Positions 53,007 through 62,942 of a stretch of DNA of 64,000 nucleotides are shown here, one piece after another (position 1 is the stretch's first letter; each line of letters opens with the position of its first letter). Source of the DNA: an uncultured Lutibacter sp. (GTDB taxonomy: Bacteria; Bacteroidota; Bacteroidia; Flavobacteriales; Flavobacteriaceae). The DNA is taken from NCBI RefSeq assembly GCF_947495725.1, contig NZ_CANLZZ010000001.1, positions 1 through 64,000 of the forward strand. Reading direction: 5' to 3'. Under the pieces are notes generated by a model. The model was not told the origin of the DNA and did no database searches. It was given only the letters and a program-made list of their open reading frames with translations. Position numbers and translations under genes: made by a program.

Positions 53007-54248
53007 CTAAGACACTGCTTTCAACTTTTTTAAGGTAGACTTGTTAATCTTATTTTCAGCATACTTTGCAGTAATTTTCAACTCAGATTCATCGCTGCCA
53101 GGAAGTTCAAACATAGCATCTGTTAATATTGCCTCACATAAAGAACGTAATCCCCGAGCACCTAATTTATACTCAACCGCCTTTTCAACAATATACATTA
53201 ATGCTTTTTCATTTATGGAAAATTCAATACCGTCCATTTTAAATAATTTTTGGTATTGTTTAATAATTGAATTTTTTGGTTCGGTTAAAATTGCTCTTAA
53301 AGTATCTGCATCTAATGGATTCATATGCGTTAGCGCTGGTAAACGACCAATAATTTCCGGAATTAAACCAAATGACTTTAAATCACTTGGAATAATATAT
53401 TGAAGCATGTTATCTGTATCAACTTTCGCTTCTTTTATTGATGCGCTATAACCAACAGCTTGTCTGTTTAATCGTTTTCCAATAATTTTATCTATTCCAG
53501 AAAATGCACCTCCTGCTATAAACAAAATGTTTTTTGTATTTACCTCAATAAATTTTTGATCAGGATGTTTTCTTCCTCCTTTTGGCGGAACATTAACTAC
53601 CGAACCTTCTAATAACTTTAATAAAGCTTGTTGAACACCTTCACCAGAAACATCTCTTGTTATAGATGGGTTATCCCCTTTACGGGCAATTTTATCAATT
53701 TCATCAATAAAAACAATTCCTCTCTCGGCCTTAACTACGTCGTAATCTGCAGCTTGCAACAAACGTGTTAAAATGGTTTCAACATCTTCTCCAACATAAC
53801 CAGCTTCGGTTAAAACAGTTGCATCTACAATACAAAATGGCACGTTAAGCATGCGTGCAATTGTACGTGCAATAAGTGTTTTTCCAGTTCCTGTTTCACC
53901 AACTAAAATAATATTACTTTTTTCAATCTCTATATCATCCTCGTCTTTTGTATCTGGCTGTAATAAACGTTTGTAATGATTATATACCGCTACTGACATA
54001 ACACGTTTTGCCTGATCTTGACCAATCATATATTGATCTATAAATTCCTTTATTTCTTTTGGTTTTTTTAGCGTAATTTCTGTAGATAGTGAAGAAGTTG
54101 AATTTTCAGCTATTTCTTCCTGCACAATTCCATGTGCTTGCTCTATACATTTATCACAAATATGTGCATCTAAACCCGCTATTAATAAATCCGTTTCTGG
54201 TTTTTTTCTTCCACAAAACGAACATTCTAAAACTTCATCCTTCGCCAT
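53007..54248 (-). CDS. clpX: ATP-dependent Clp protease ATP-binding subunit ClpX
   Basis: 413 aa AAA+ unfoldase that feeds substrates to ClpP. The N-terminal zinc-binding domain has [17 protein letters not shown] and [10 protein letters not shown]. Walker A is [11 protein letters not shown] (about 116-126), Walker [11 protein letters not shown]. The IGR-like pore region for ClpP docking ([15 protein letters not shown]) and the C-terminal [12 protein letters not shown] arginine sensor are present. It follows clpP after 15 bp. Confidence 0.97.
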   Translation of the reverse strand: MAKDEVLECSFCGRKKPETDLLIAGLDAHICDKCIEQAHGIVQEEIAENSTSSLSTEITLKKPKEIKEFIDQYMIGQDQAKRVMSVAVYNHYKRLLQPDTKDEDDIEIEKSNIILVGETGTGKTLIARTIARMLNVPFCIVDATVLTEAGYVGEDVETILTRLLQAADYDVVKAERGIVFIDEIDKIARKGDNPSITRDVSGEGVQQALLKLLEGSVVNVPPKGGRKHPDQKFIEVNTKNILFIAGGAFSGIDKIIGKRLNRQAVGYSASIKEAKVDTDNMLQYIIPSDLKSFGLIPEIIGRLPALTHMNPLDADTLRAILTEPKNSIIKQYQKLFKMDGIEFSINEKALMYIVEKAVEYKLGARGLRSLCEAILTDAMFELPGSDESELKITAKYAENKINKSTLKKLKAVS

Positions 54249-54263
54249 ATACTCAATCTAAAT

Positions 54264-54923
54264 TTACTTTCTTATTAAAATTTCATCAATCATACCGTAC
54301 TTTTTTGCTTCTTCAGCTTTCATCCAGTAATCTCTATCTGAATCTGCATGAACTTTTTCCATTGTTTGCCCAGAATGTTTAGAAATTATTTGATATAGTT
54401 CGTCTTTCAACTTCATAATTTCACGAGCTGTAATTTCAATATCGCTAGCCTGTCCTTGAGCTCCACCCAATGGTTGGTGAATCATGACTCTTGAATGTGG
54501 TAACGCCGAACGTTTACCTTTTGTACCTGCACACATTAAAACTGCCCCCATAGAAGCCGCCATTCCCGTACAAATAGTCGCCACATCCGGTTTTATAAAT
54601 TGCATTGTATCGTACATTCCTAAGCCTGCATAAACACTTCCTCCTGGAGAGTTAATGTAAATTGAGATATCTTTTGAGTTATCAACGCTTTCTAAAAACA
54701 GTAATTGCGCTTGTATAATATTAGCTACATAATCATCAATTGCAGTTCCTAAAAAAATAATTCTGTCCATCATTAAACGCGAAAACACATCCATTTGTGC
54801 AACATTTAATTGACGTTCTTCAATAATATATGGAGTAACACTACTAACCAATTTATCGTAATACATGCTACTAATTCCTTGTTGCTTTGTTGCAAACTTT
54901 TTAAACTCTTTTCCGTAATCCAT
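54264..54923 (-). CDS. clpP: ATP-dependent Clp protease proteolytic subunit ClpP
   Basis: 219 aa serine protease forming the 14-mer chamber. The catalytic Ser is in GMAASMGAVLMCAG (about 117-118), the His in HSRVMIHQPLGGAQGQASDIEI (about 142), and the Asp in HADSDRDYWMKAEEAKKYGMIDEI. The start gives a short propeptide region (MDYGKEFKKFATKQQGISSMYYDK). It forms an operon with clpX. A near-consensus -7 (minus TATATTTA, 54951-54958) is upstream. Confidence 0.97.
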   Translation of the reverse strand: MDYGKEFKKFATKQQGISSMYYDKLVSSVTPYIIEERQLNVAQMDVFSRLMMDRIIFLGTAIDDYVANIIQAQLLFLESVDNSKDISIYINSPGGSVYAGLGMYDTMQFIKPDVATICTGMAASMGAVLMCAGTKGKRSALPHSRVMIHQPLGGAQGQASDIEITAREIMKLKDELYQIISKHSGQTMEKVHADSDRDYWMKAEEAKKYGMIDEILIRK

Positions 54924-55049
54924 TTTATAGGTTTTATAAAATTAAGGCTGTAAATATAAGGAGTATTTATGAATTATATAACTTATAAGCCGCAAGTATG
55001 ATTTAGAATGATTTTATATAAGCTGTTTTTAACAAAATATTTTGTTTTT

Positions 55050-55083
55050 TACTATGCACGCATAGTATTATTAGGTATCTTTA
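55050..55083 (+). promoter_or_regulatory. Palindromic operator and -7 element of a secreted-protein gene
   Basis: TACTATGC-AC-GCATAGTA (55050-55067) is a perfect inverted repeat. It is centred 21 bp upstream of the near-consensus -7 TATCTTTA (55076-55083), overlapping the spacer/-33 region where a repressor would block RNA polymerase. The form resembles MarR-type operators. Confidence 0.5.
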
Positions 55084-55123
55084 TTGTGATTTATAAACCA
55101 AATACTAAATTAAACATAGCGAA

Positions 55124-55630
55124 ATGAAATCAAAATTTATATTATTATTGCTATTCACTATTACCTTCAGCATTTATGCTCAAGAATATGAAAACGGAAC
55201 TATAGTTACGCAACACTATGACACTATATCTAATGTGAAAATTGAAAAATTAAGTGATTCTAAAAGCCTTTTACACCTTAACTATATTGATAAAAATGGA
55301 GAAGTGCAAAGTCCGGCAATAGAATCAATTAAATGTTATCAAAGAGGAACCGACACTTTTTGTAGAATTTATAATTCTGGCGAAATGGTGCTTGCAAAAA
55401 AAGTTGTTGATGGCGAAAAATTAAATCTTTACGAAAGATATTTAAATGGCGGAACAACGTTTTACATAGAAAAAGTGTACGACGAATTAATAAAAGTACC
55501 TTCTTCCAGTAAAAAATTTAAAAAGGTAATTGGATTATTTTTAAAAGATGCTCCAAAAATTTCTGAAAAAATAAATTCTAAAGAGTTAGAGGATATATTA
55601 GAAATAGTTAATCTATACAATAAAGGTTAA
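55124..55630 (+). CDS. Small secreted protein, unknown function
   Basis: 168 aa. Signal peptide MKSKFILLLLFTITFSIYAQE, then a mostly beta-strand pattern (GTIVTQHYDTISNVKIEKL, EVQSPAIESIKCYQRGTDTFCRIYNSGEMVLAKKVVDG) and a helical C-terminus. Two cysteines could form a disulfide. No family recognised. It is a single-gene unit between a palindromic operator and a strong terminator, so it looks individually regulated. Confidence 0.75.
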   Translation: MKSKFILLLLFTITFSIYAQEYENGTIVTQHYDTISNVKIEKLSDSKSLLHLNYIDKNGEVQSPAIESIKCYQRGTDTFCRIYNSGEMVLAKKVVDGEKLNLYERYLNGGTTFYIEKVYDELIKVPSSSKKFKKVIGLFLKDAPKISEKINSKELEDILEIVNLYNKG

Positions 55631-55648
55631 TTATTTTGGTTTTAGTTG

Positions 55649-55684
55649 AAAAGGTCTGAAAGTTACATTACTTTCAGACCTTTT
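55649..55684 (+). terminator. Terminator after the secreted-protein gene
   Basis: AAAAGGTCTGAAAGT (55649-55663) pairs with ACTTTCAGACCTTTT (55670-55684) around a TACATT loop, followed by further T. Confidence 0.9.
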
Positions 55685-55710
55685 TTATTTTAAAACATGC
55701 CTAATTTAAG

Positions 55711-55718
55711 TATCTTTG
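55711..55718 (+). promoter_or_regulatory. -7 element of the M1 peptidase gene
   Basis: TATCTTTG matches TAnnTTTG. The TTG inside it (55716) is not a start codon; ATG 55740 is. Confidence 0.6.
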
Positions 55719-55739
55719 AAATCCCAAAAATACTTCAAA

Positions 55740-57338
55740 ATGAGATTTTTCTTAACAACTCTCCTATTATTAGGATTTTCAGCAATTGTATCTGCGCAAT
55801 CTTACACACAACGCTTTAACACTTTAGATATTCAACATTATAAATTATCTATTGAAGTAAATGATACAACCAATATAATTAATGCAACTGCAGTAGTTTC
55901 TATTAAATTTAAAAAAATTGTTAATGATTTTGAGTTAGATTTAATTGCCATTGATTCTATAACTAAAATGGGAATGAAGGTAGACACCGTTTATCAAAAT
56001 AAAATTTTAACAGATTTTAGCCAAACGGAAAATAAATTAAGAATAAAAACCAAACATGTTTTTCCAAAATTACCATATACATACACCATAAAATATAGTG
56101 GAATACCAAAAGATGGATTAATAATATCAGAAAACTTGTATGGTGACCGTACATTTTTTGGTGATAATTGGCCAAATAGAGCTCAAAACTGGTTTCCTTG
56201 TGTAGATCATCCATCTGACAAAGCCACAGTAGAATATATTATTAAAGCACCTAATTACTACCAAGTAATTGCAAACGGATTTGAAATTGAAGAAACCAAT
56301 ATTTCTAACAAATATAAACAGTATCATTATCAAACAACTGCTCCTTTACCTACAAAAGTAATGGTAATTGGGATCGCAAAATTTGCTGTTCAAAATATTG
56401 GTGAAACTCACAATATTCCTGTTTCTTCTTGGGTTTACCCTCAAACAAAGGATAAAGGATTTTATGATTATGCTATTGCAAAGGACATTTTAAGTTTCTT
56501 TATAGAAAATATTGGTGACTACCCTTTTTTAAAATTAGCTAATGTACAATCAAAAACTAGGTTTGGAGGTATGGAAAACGCGGGTAACATCTTTTATTTC
56601 GAAAAGTCGATAACTGGAGCGCAAGATCATAAAGATTTAATAGCTCATGAAATTGCCCATCAATGGTTTGGAAATTCAGTAACGGAAATAGATTGGAAAC
56701 ATATTTGGTTAAGTGAAGGTTTCGCAACTTATTTAACAGATTTATACATATTAAATTCTGATGGAGAAGAAGCGTTTTTACAACGATTAAAAGATGAACG
56801 CACAAAAGTTTTAAACTTTAGTAAACAGGAACTTACACCCGTTGTAAATCCGCATATTAAAGATTTAATGAATCTATTAAACCCTAATTCGTATCAAAAA
56901 GGTGCTTGGTGTTTACATATGCTTAAAAATGAAATTGGAACCGATAATTTTTGGAAAGGAATTAAAACTTTTTACAAATTTTATAAATTTCAAAATGCTT
57001 CAACAGACGATTTTAAACAAGTAATGGAACAAGTTTCAGGAAAAAATTTAGATATATTCTTTTCTCAATGGTTATATAAACCTGGACACCCAATATTAAA
57101 ATCTACCTGGATTCATGGCGCATCAAAACTTAGAATTATAATTGAGCAATCCCAAAAAGTTGCTTTTCAATTTCCATTAGATTTAGAAATTGTATATTCT
57201 AATGGTTCTTCAGAAATAAAAACTATTAACGTAACCTCACAAAAAGATCCTTTTGTTATTCCAACCAAAGATTTGGATGTAAAAGAAATAAAATACGATC
57301 CAAATACTAACTTACTTTTTGAAATGGCAACTAAATAA
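55740..57338 (+). CDS. M1-family zinc aminopeptidase, short secreted form
   Basis: 532 aa from ATG 55740. Signal peptide MRFFLTTLLLLGFSAIVSAQ. The N-terminal beta domain is followed by the catalytic domain with the substrate-binding GGMENAG (about 280) and the zinc site HEIAHQWFGNSVTEIDWKHI...LSEGFATY, which is HExxH with the third Glu ligand 19 residues on. It lacks the large C-terminal domain of PepN, as many Bacteroidota secreted forms do. It probably trims peptides in the periplasm. The methyltransferase gene follows after 3 bp. Confidence 0.92.
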   Translation: MRFFLTTLLLLGFSAIVSAQSYTQRFNTLDIQHYKLSIEVNDTTNIINATAVVSIKFKKIVNDFELDLIAIDSITKMGMKVDTVYQNKILTDFSQTENKLRIKTKHVFPKLPYTYTIKYSGIPKDGLIISENLYGDRTFFGDNWPNRAQNWFPCVDHPSDKATVEYIIKAPNYYQVIANGFEIEETNISNKYKQYHYQTTAPLPTKVMVIGIAKFAVQNIGETHNIPVSSWVYPQTKDKGFYDYAIAKDILSFFIENIGDYPFLKLANVQSKTRFGGMENAGNIFYFEKSITGAQDHKDLIAHEIAHQWFGNSVTEIDWKHIWLSEGFATYLTDLYILNSDGEEAFLQRLKDERTKVLNFSKQELTPVVNPHIKDLMNLLNPNSYQKGAWCLHMLKNEIGTDNFWKGIKTFYKFYKFQNASTDDFKQVMEQVSGKNLDIFFSQWLYKPGHPILKSTWIHGASKLRIIIEQSQKVAFQFPLDLEIVYSNGSSEIKTINVTSQKDPFVIPTKDLDVKEIKYDPNTNLLFEMATK

Positions 57339-57341
57339 TTT

Positions 57342-57968
57342 ATGAAATGTATACTTTGTAATTCAGCAACCAAACCATACTTTAAAACTAAAACTAAAAA
57401 ATACTTTAAGTGTGAAAATTGCCAGGCTATAAGTATGGATTTTAAAAATTTTCCCACTAAGGAATATGAAATAAAAAGATATAGTGAACACAACAACGAT
57501 GTAAATGATGTACGATATCAAAATTTTGTTAGTCCAATAGTTAACGAGGTTCTAAAAGACTTTACACCTAAAAATTTTGGTTTAGATTTTGGCTGCGGAA
57601 CTGGACCTGTAATTACAAAACTGCTAAGAGACAAAGACTACCCTATTACAACTTATGACCCCTTTTTCCACAACAATTTAGAAGCTTTAAACAAAAGCTA
57701 TAGCTTTATTGTTTGTTGCGAAGTAATTGAACATTTTCACAACCCCTTAAAAGAATTTAAATTATTAAAATCTCTGTTAAAACCAAACGGAAAGTTATAT
57801 TGTATGACCGATCTATTTTCTGAAACAATTAATTTTAAGACTTGGTATTACAAAGATGACCATACGCATGTTATTTTTTACCATAAGAATACCATTAGAT
57901 GGTTAAAGGAGTTTTTAGGTTTTTCAAAAGCAACTGTGAATAATAGGTTAATAATCTTCGAAGTATAA
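57342..57968 (+). CDS. Class I SAM-dependent methyltransferase with N-terminal zinc ribbon
   Basis: 208 aa. An N-terminal CxxC...CxxC pair (MKCILCNSATKPYF...YFKCENCQAI) suggests a small zinc ribbon. The SAM-binding motif FGLDFGCGTGPVITKLL is near residue 80, followed by FIVCCEVIEHFHNPLKEF and LKPNGKLYCMTDL. The substrate is unknown. Similar two-part proteins are often annotated simply as methyltransferase domain proteins. It lies 3 bp after the M1 peptidase gene. Confidence 0.88.
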   Translation: MKCILCNSATKPYFKTKTKKYFKCENCQAISMDFKNFPTKEYEIKRYSEHNNDVNDVRYQNFVSPIVNEVLKDFTPKNFGLDFGCGTGPVITKLLRDKDYPITTYDPFFHNNLEALNKSYSFIVCCEVIEHFHNPLKEFKLLKSLLKPNGKLYCMTDLFSETINFKTWYYKDDHTHVIFYHKNTIRWLKEFLGFSKATVNNRLIIFEV

Positions 57969-57977
57969 TTTTAGCCT

Positions 57978-57985
57978 TATATTTG
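57978..57985 (+). promoter_or_regulatory. -7 element of the DEAD-box helicase gene
   Basis: TATATTTG matches TAnnTTTG, 14 bp before ATG 58000. Confidence 0.6.
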
Positions 57986-57999
57986 CAAAAACTAAAAAA

Positions 58000-59328
58000 A
58001 TGACTTTTGCTGATTTAAATTTAAACCGCTTCTTACTTGATGCCTTGACAGAAATGGGGTTCGAAACACCTACTCCTATTCAAGCAAAAGCCTTTTCTAT
58101 TATTATGAGCAGCAAAGATGTTGTTGGAATTGCTCAAACAGGAACTGGTAAAACTTATGCTTATTTATTGCCAATATTAAGAATGTTAACCTATTCCGAA
58201 CAAAAACATCCTAGAGTTCTAATTGTAGTGCCAACACGTGAATTAGTTGTGCAAGTTCTTAGTGAAATTGAAAAATTAACACCCTATATAAATGTAAGAT
58301 TTGCAGGTGTTTACGGAGGTACAAACCTTAATAAGCAAAAACAATTAGTTTATCAAGGTCAGGATATTTTAGTTGCTACTCCAGGAAGATTGTTAGATTT
58401 AGCTTTAGATGGTGTTTTAAAATTAAAACAAATTCAAAAACTGGTAATTGATGAGGTTGATGAGATGATGAATCTTGGGTTTAGATCTCAACTTATTACA
58501 TTACTTGATTTATTGCCGAAAAAACGCCAGAACATTCTATTTTCGGCTACTTTAACAAGTGACGTAAACAATTTGTTAGACGATTTTTTTAAATCTCCTG
58601 TGAAAATTGAAGTTGCAAGCAGCGGAAGTCCGTTAGACACAATTAAACAATTTGCATATCCTGCCCCTAATTTTTACACCAAATTAAATCTCTTAGTTCA
58701 TTTATTAAAAGATAAAGAAACATTTAATAAAGTTTTAATTTTTGTAAAAAATAAAAAACAAGCTAATATATTATTTGATGAATTAGATTTTATAATTCCT
58801 AATGAAACCGATGTAATTCATTCAAATAAAACACAAAATTACCGACTGCGTTCTGTAAAAAACTTTGAATTGGGATTTTTTAATGTTTTAATTGCTACAG
58901 ATATTATTGCTCGTGGATTGGATTTAGCAAATGTAAGTCATGTAATTAACTTTGACATTCCAAATGAACCAGAAAATTATATTCACAGAATTGGTAGAAC
59001 TGGAAGGGCCGAACAGGAAGGAATTGCAATTTCATTTTTTAACGAAGAAGAGGCCGAGTACTTGGGTGAAATCGAATTTTTAATGAACAAAGAAATTGAT
59101 GTAATTGATTTACCTAAATCTATAGATATTTCTTCAAAATTGATTGATGAAGAAATGCCAAGAATTGAGCCTGAAAGAGTTGGTAAAAAAACGTTAGCTC
59201 AGCCAACCGGACCAGCTTTTCACGAAAAAAAAGAAAAAAATCAAAAGAAAAATCTTGGAGGCTCTTATCGTAGAGAAATTGCAAAAAAATACAAAAAGCC
59301 AAAAACTAGAGGGCAAAAAAGAAAATAA
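58000..59328 (+). CDS. DEAD-box RNA helicase
   Basis: 442 aa. The Q motif (MGFETPTPIQAKAF), motif I AQTGTGKT (about 45-52), Ia PTRELVVQV, Ib TPGRLLD, motif III SAT, and C-terminal VIATDIIARGLDLANV and HRIGRTGRAEQEG are present. Motif II is VIDEVDEMMNLGF: DEVD in place of DEAD, a known variant. The basic tail (KKEKNQKKNLGGSYRREIAKKYKKPKTRGQKRK) should bind RNA. The role is probably ribosome assembly or cold-shock RNA unwinding. Confidence 0.94.
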   Translation: MTFADLNLNRFLLDALTEMGFETPTPIQAKAFSIIMSSKDVVGIAQTGTGKTYAYLLPILRMLTYSEQKHPRVLIVVPTRELVVQVLSEIEKLTPYINVRFAGVYGGTNLNKQKQLVYQGQDILVATPGRLLDLALDGVLKLKQIQKLVIDEVDEMMNLGFRSQLITLLDLLPKKRQNILFSATLTSDVNNLLDDFFKSPVKIEVASSGSPLDTIKQFAYPAPNFYTKLNLLVHLLKDKETFNKVLIFVKNKKQANILFDELDFIIPNETDVIHSNKTQNYRLRSVKNFELGFFNVLIATDIIARGLDLANVSHVINFDIPNEPENYIHRIGRTGRAEQEGIAISFFNEEEAEYLGEIEFLMNKEIDVIDLPKSIDISSKLIDEEMPRIEPERVGKKTLAQPTGPAFHEKKEKNQKKNLGGSYRREIAKKYKKPKTRGQKRK

Positions 59329-59369
59329 TCAACCTGTTTATTTTTACTGTTTCTAAAGTAGAAATTATG

Positions 59370-59377
59370 TAAATTTG
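59370..59377 (+). promoter_or_regulatory. -7 element of the pyruvate-kinase-like gene
   Basis: TAAATTTG matches TAnnTTTG, 15 bp before ATG 59393. Confidence 0.6.
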
Positions 59378-59392
59378 CCTTAATTTTTACTT

Positions 59393-61225
59393 ATGCTTTT
59401 CCCTAAAGACAAACTACTGGAGATTCACAATTATATAGATTTGGTACACGCCAAATTATTGGAGTATGAATTGAAATATGAAACTCAAATAAACAATGTC
59501 CATCCAAATTATGCAAAAAGCGCAAAAAATTTAATCCATTATTTAGCTTTAAGAAGTTTTAATGTAGATGAATTTCAAAATAAATTATCTGCAATTGGAT
59601 TGCCTAATTCTGGAGCGTCAGATTTAAGTATTCTTCATAATTTACTTAATTTTAAAACCATTGTAAATAGTTTATTAAAAATTGAAGAACCTATAACAAC
59701 TAAATTGTTTTTAACGAATACTGAAGCAAAAAAACTGCTAAAAAACAATTCAAAAGTATTATTTGGCCCTAAAAAAAATAATAGGAAAACCAGCATTATG
59801 GTTACCCAACCCACAATTGCTTCTGAAAATAAGACATTTACAACTTCATTATTAAACTTAGGAATGAATTGCGCACGTGTTAATTGTGCACATGATGATA
59901 AAAAAGTTTGGAAAAAAATTATTACAAACATAAAAGAAGTTGAAGACGACTGTAAAATAATGATGGATTTAGGAGGTCCTAAATTACGAACTGGTAAAAT
60001 GAAACCAGGACATAAGGTAGTTCGCATAAAACCTCAACGAAATACTTTAGGGCAAGTTACAGTTCCTGCAAAAATATGGCTTGCTCCTTTTGGAACCTTG
60101 CCTCCCGAAGGAGAAAAAGCGGATGCAATTATTCCTGTAAACAAAAAATGGCTAAAGAAAACTAAAAAAGGCTCTTATATTATTTTTAAAGATTCGAGAG
60201 ATAAAAAATGTAAAATTAACATTGATGCCGTTAAAGGTAATGGTAGATGGGCATCAAGTTCAGACTCCGCTTTCGTTGCAACTGGAACATTATTAAATGT
60301 GTTTATAGAAAAAAAATCAGCTTCAGAAATACATAGTGTTCACGAAATTTTACCATTAGAAGAAGTTATATTTTTATTTGAAGGAGATTTATTGCGATTA
60401 GATAAAGATCCTATTTTAGGTGAACCAACTTTATATAATGAAGATGGAACAATTAAAGAAATTGCACATGTTAGTTGTACATTACCCAAAATATTTAATA
60501 ACCTTAAAAAAAATGAACTCGTTTATTTTGATGATGGAAAAATTGAAGGTGTTATAAAAGAAATTAATTCTGATAATTTATTAATTGAAATTACAAACAC
60601 TAAAAATAACGGAGGAAAATTAAAAGCAGACAAAGGAATTAACTTCCCTAATAGTAAATTAGGGATAAGTGGTTTAACCGATAAGGATAAGGAAGATTTA
60701 AAATTTGTATCTAAATATGCCGATGCTGTTAATTTTTCATTTGTAAATAACAAAAATGACGTTCAAGATTTATTAAATGAACTAAAAAAATTAAAGGCCA
60801 ATATTGGAATTATTTTAAAAATTGAGACTCAAGAATCGTTTAAAAATTTACCAAGTATTTTACTAAAAGCAATGGAAAACTATCCCGTTGGAGTAATGAT
60901 TGCTAGAGGAGATTTAGCAATAGAAACTGGCTGGAAAAATTTTGCTATTATTCAGGAAGAAATACTTCAATTATGTGAAGCAGCTCATTTACCAGATATA
61001 TGGGCAACACAAGTACTTGAAAATTTAGCAAAAAAAGGAATTCCTACCCGTGCCGAAATAACTGATGCAGCAATGGCCCAGCGCGCAGAATGTGTTATGT
61101 TAAATAAAGGTCCATATATTGAAAAAGCAGTTAAAATGCTGGATAAAATATTACGTAGAATGGAAAAAATTCAAAAGAAAAAAAGAGCCATTTTACCAAA
61201 ATTAGAATATTCGGAAGATCTTTAA
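59393..61225 (+). CDS. Divergent pyruvate-kinase-like protein
   Basis: 610 aa, about 130 longer than ordinary pyruvate kinase. The first 130 residues are a helical extension of unknown role. The kinase core then has GMNCARVNCAHDD (usual RLNFSHG), KIMMDLGGPKLRTGKM, the catalytic Lys in IGIILKIETQESF, MIARGDLAIETGW and IWATQVLENLAKKGIPTRAEITDAA. The B-domain segment (about 200-365) is longer than usual. The chain stops soon after the barrel (…RAILPKLEYSEDL), so the C-terminal allosteric domain is missing. Core residues suggest activity, but the substrate could differ. The terminator at 61267 follows. Confidence 0.85.
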   Translation: MLFPKDKLLEIHNYIDLVHAKLLEYELKYETQINNVHPNYAKSAKNLIHYLALRSFNVDEFQNKLSAIGLPNSGASDLSILHNLLNFKTIVNSLLKIEEPITTKLFLTNTEAKKLLKNNSKVLFGPKKNNRKTSIMVTQPTIASENKTFTTSLLNLGMNCARVNCAHDDKKVWKKIITNIKEVEDDCKIMMDLGGPKLRTGKMKPGHKVVRIKPQRNTLGQVTVPAKIWLAPFGTLPPEGEKADAIIPVNKKWLKKTKKGSYIIFKDSRDKKCKINIDAVKGNGRWASSSDSAFVATGTLLNVFIEKKSASEIHSVHEILPLEEVIFLFEGDLLRLDKDPILGEPTLYNEDGTIKEIAHVSCTLPKIFNNLKKNELVYFDDGKIEGVIKEINSDNLLIEITNTKNNGGKLKADKGINFPNSKLGISGLTDKDKEDLKFVSKYADAVNFSFVNNKNDVQDLLNELKKLKANIGIILKIETQESFKNLPSILLKAMENYPVGVMIARGDLAIETGWKNFAIIQEEILQLCEAAHLPDIWATQVLENLAKKGIPTRAEITDAAMAQRAECVMLNKGPYIEKAVKMLDKILRRMEKIQKKKRAILPKLEYSEDL

Positions 61226-61266
61226 TTGTAGTTTACCTACTCAAAAACACTATAAAAGATAAAAAT

Positions 61267-61302
61267 AACCCCCTAGAAAGCAATCAACTCTCTAAGGGGG
61301 TT
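61267..61302. terminator. Bidirectional terminator between pyruvate-kinase-like and OmpA genes
   Basis: AACCCCCT (61267-61274) and AGGGGGTT (61295-61302), with a partly paired inner region (AGA/TCT), are followed by T on the plus strand and preceded by A-rich DNA serving the minus strand. Confidence 0.85.
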
Positions 61303-61334
61303 TTTTAACCTAAATTCTATTTGAATATAATTTA

Positions 61335-62717
61335 TTATTGAGCTATTTTAATCTCAACCCTTCTATTTAAAGCTCTACCATTTTTAGTGGAATTTGAGGC
61401 AATTGGCATACTTTCTCCGTAACCTTTTGCGTTAATATTAGTAGAAGAAATTCCTTTAGACACAAAGTAACTTTTAACTGAATTAGCTCTTTTATCAGAT
61501 AATTTTTGATTAAAATTATCGTTTCCTTTACTGTCAGTATAACCAGAAATTTGAATTTTAGCTGTTGGATATTTTTTAAGTATTAAAACAGCTTCATCTA
61601 ATTTTGAAATTGTTTCTGATTTAAAAGAATCTTTTGCTGTATCAAAATAAACAGTTTTAAACAAATCTTCTAGTTTCGATACTTCAGCTTTGGTAATAAT
61701 TGGACATCCATTATTTGAAGCTGGTCCTGCTTCATTTATACAGTTGTCATTTTTATCTAAAACACCATCTTTGTCTGCATCTGGCCAAGGACAACCTTTA
61801 TTTTCTTTTGGACCGGCTATTTGCGGACAATCATCTTCCTTATCAATTACGTTATCTCCATCTGTATCTGGACAACCACCATTAGCTTTAGTTCCTTTAA
61901 TATTTGGACAATTATCAGCATTATCTGCAATACCATCTTCGTCAGTATCCGGGCACCCATTCAAAGTACTTAAACCAGCAATATTTGGACAACTATCTTT
62001 TGAATCTATTATTCCATCATTATCAGAATCAGGACAACCATTATACATTTCCAAACCAAAAACATCTGGGCAAGCATCGTCTTTATCAAAAACACCGTCA
62101 CCATCAATATCGGCTCCTCCAAATCTAACAACAAACCCCAATGAATGCTGAAAATGTTGTGTATGTGGGCTTGAAGCAAAAGTGTGTTTATATTTAGATT
62201 CAATATTAAACCCTAAAGATTTATTTAACCATAAATTAAAACCTAAACCTCCGTTAAGTGATCCTTTTCCTACCTCATCTATGCTAATAAATCCAACACC
62301 TGTAGTTGCATATGGATCAAACCAAGATGTTTCTCCTAATAAATTATTAAGATCATATTTAACACCAGCATCAAAGGCATAATACAACAAATTATCGGCT
62401 TTAATGTCTCCAATTTTTTCAATTTTATTCACCGAACCCGCCAATTCTGCGGTAAATCCAGAAGTAATATATCTACTCACTGTTAATTTAGATATTGCCG
62501 GAATAACATTATAATGATCTCCCACGTTAAAAAACTCTGCATACCAACCGGCTGAATTACCTGAAGGAGTTATAATTCCTGCAGCATTTGTTGGGTAAAA
62601 ATCCACAGCGTTAATACCAATTCCTATTGCCCAAGGATTATTTTCATCTTGAGCTACAACTTTGTTTAAACCACAAACTAAAAATACAGTTAAAATGGCA
62701 AGTTTAAATTTAATCAT
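61335..62717 (-). CDS. OmpA-family outer-membrane protein with thrombospondin type 3 repeats
   Basis: 460 aa. A signal peptide ([20 protein letters not shown]), then an N-terminal eight-strand beta-barrel (about 25-195). TSP3 calcium-binding repeats follow ([34 protein letters not shown] and similar, about 200-335). The C-terminal OmpA domain binds peptidoglycan ([45 protein letters not shown]). It probably links the outer membrane to the wall; it is usually abundant. An inverted repeat surrounds its probable promoter. Confidence 0.95.
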   Translation of the reverse strand: MIKFKLAILTVFLVCGLNKVVAQDENNPWAIGIGINAVDFYPTNAAGIITPSGNSAGWYAEFFNVGDHYNVIPAISKLTVSRYITSGFTAELAGSVNKIEKIGDIKADNLLYYAFDAGVKYDLNNLLGETSWFDPYATTGVGFISIDEVGKGSLNGGLGFNLWLNKSLGFNIESKYKHTFASSPHTQHFQHSLGFVVRFGGADIDGDGVFDKDDACPDVFGLEMYNGCPDSDNDGIIDSKDSCPNIAGLSTLNGCPDTDEDGIADNADNCPNIKGTKANGGCPDTDGDNVIDKEDDCPQIAGPKENKGCPWPDADKDGVLDKNDNCINEAGPASNNGCPIITKAEVSKLEDLFKTVYFDTAKDSFKSETISKLDEAVLILKKYPTAKIQISGYTDSKGNDNFNQKLSDKRANSVKSYFVSKGISSTNINAKGYGESMPIASNSTKNGRALNRRVEIKIAQ

Positions 62718-62734
62718 TATTAATTTACTTTGTT

Positions 62735-62762
62735 ATGGTAATTTTAAAAGTATAATTACCAT
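62735..62762 (-). promoter_or_regulatory. Inverted repeat around the ompA-like promoter
   Basis: ATGGTAATT (62735-62743) and AATTACCAT (62754-62762) are perfect inverted repeats with a 10-bp spacer. The spacer overlaps TACTTTTA on the minus strand (62745-62752), one mismatch from the -7 consensus. Confidence 0.45.
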
Positions 62763-62942
62763 TGTTAAATATTTCTTTTTACACTCTATAATATTGAAAC
62801 TAATTCAACATCATTTCTTTAGACACTTTTTAAAAAAAAGGTCACTAATTTCTCTTGAAATATTTAACATTAAAGAAGTTTAACAGTTAAATTCAATTAC
62901 AATACTAAGTAAAATTGATTATTTTGATTTTTTTTAATAACA

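Noticed and set aside
61690..62151. Long plus-strand ORF opposite the OmpA gene
   Set aside because: It is an antisense shadow created by the periodic TSP3 repeat codons; there is no start context or family resemblance.
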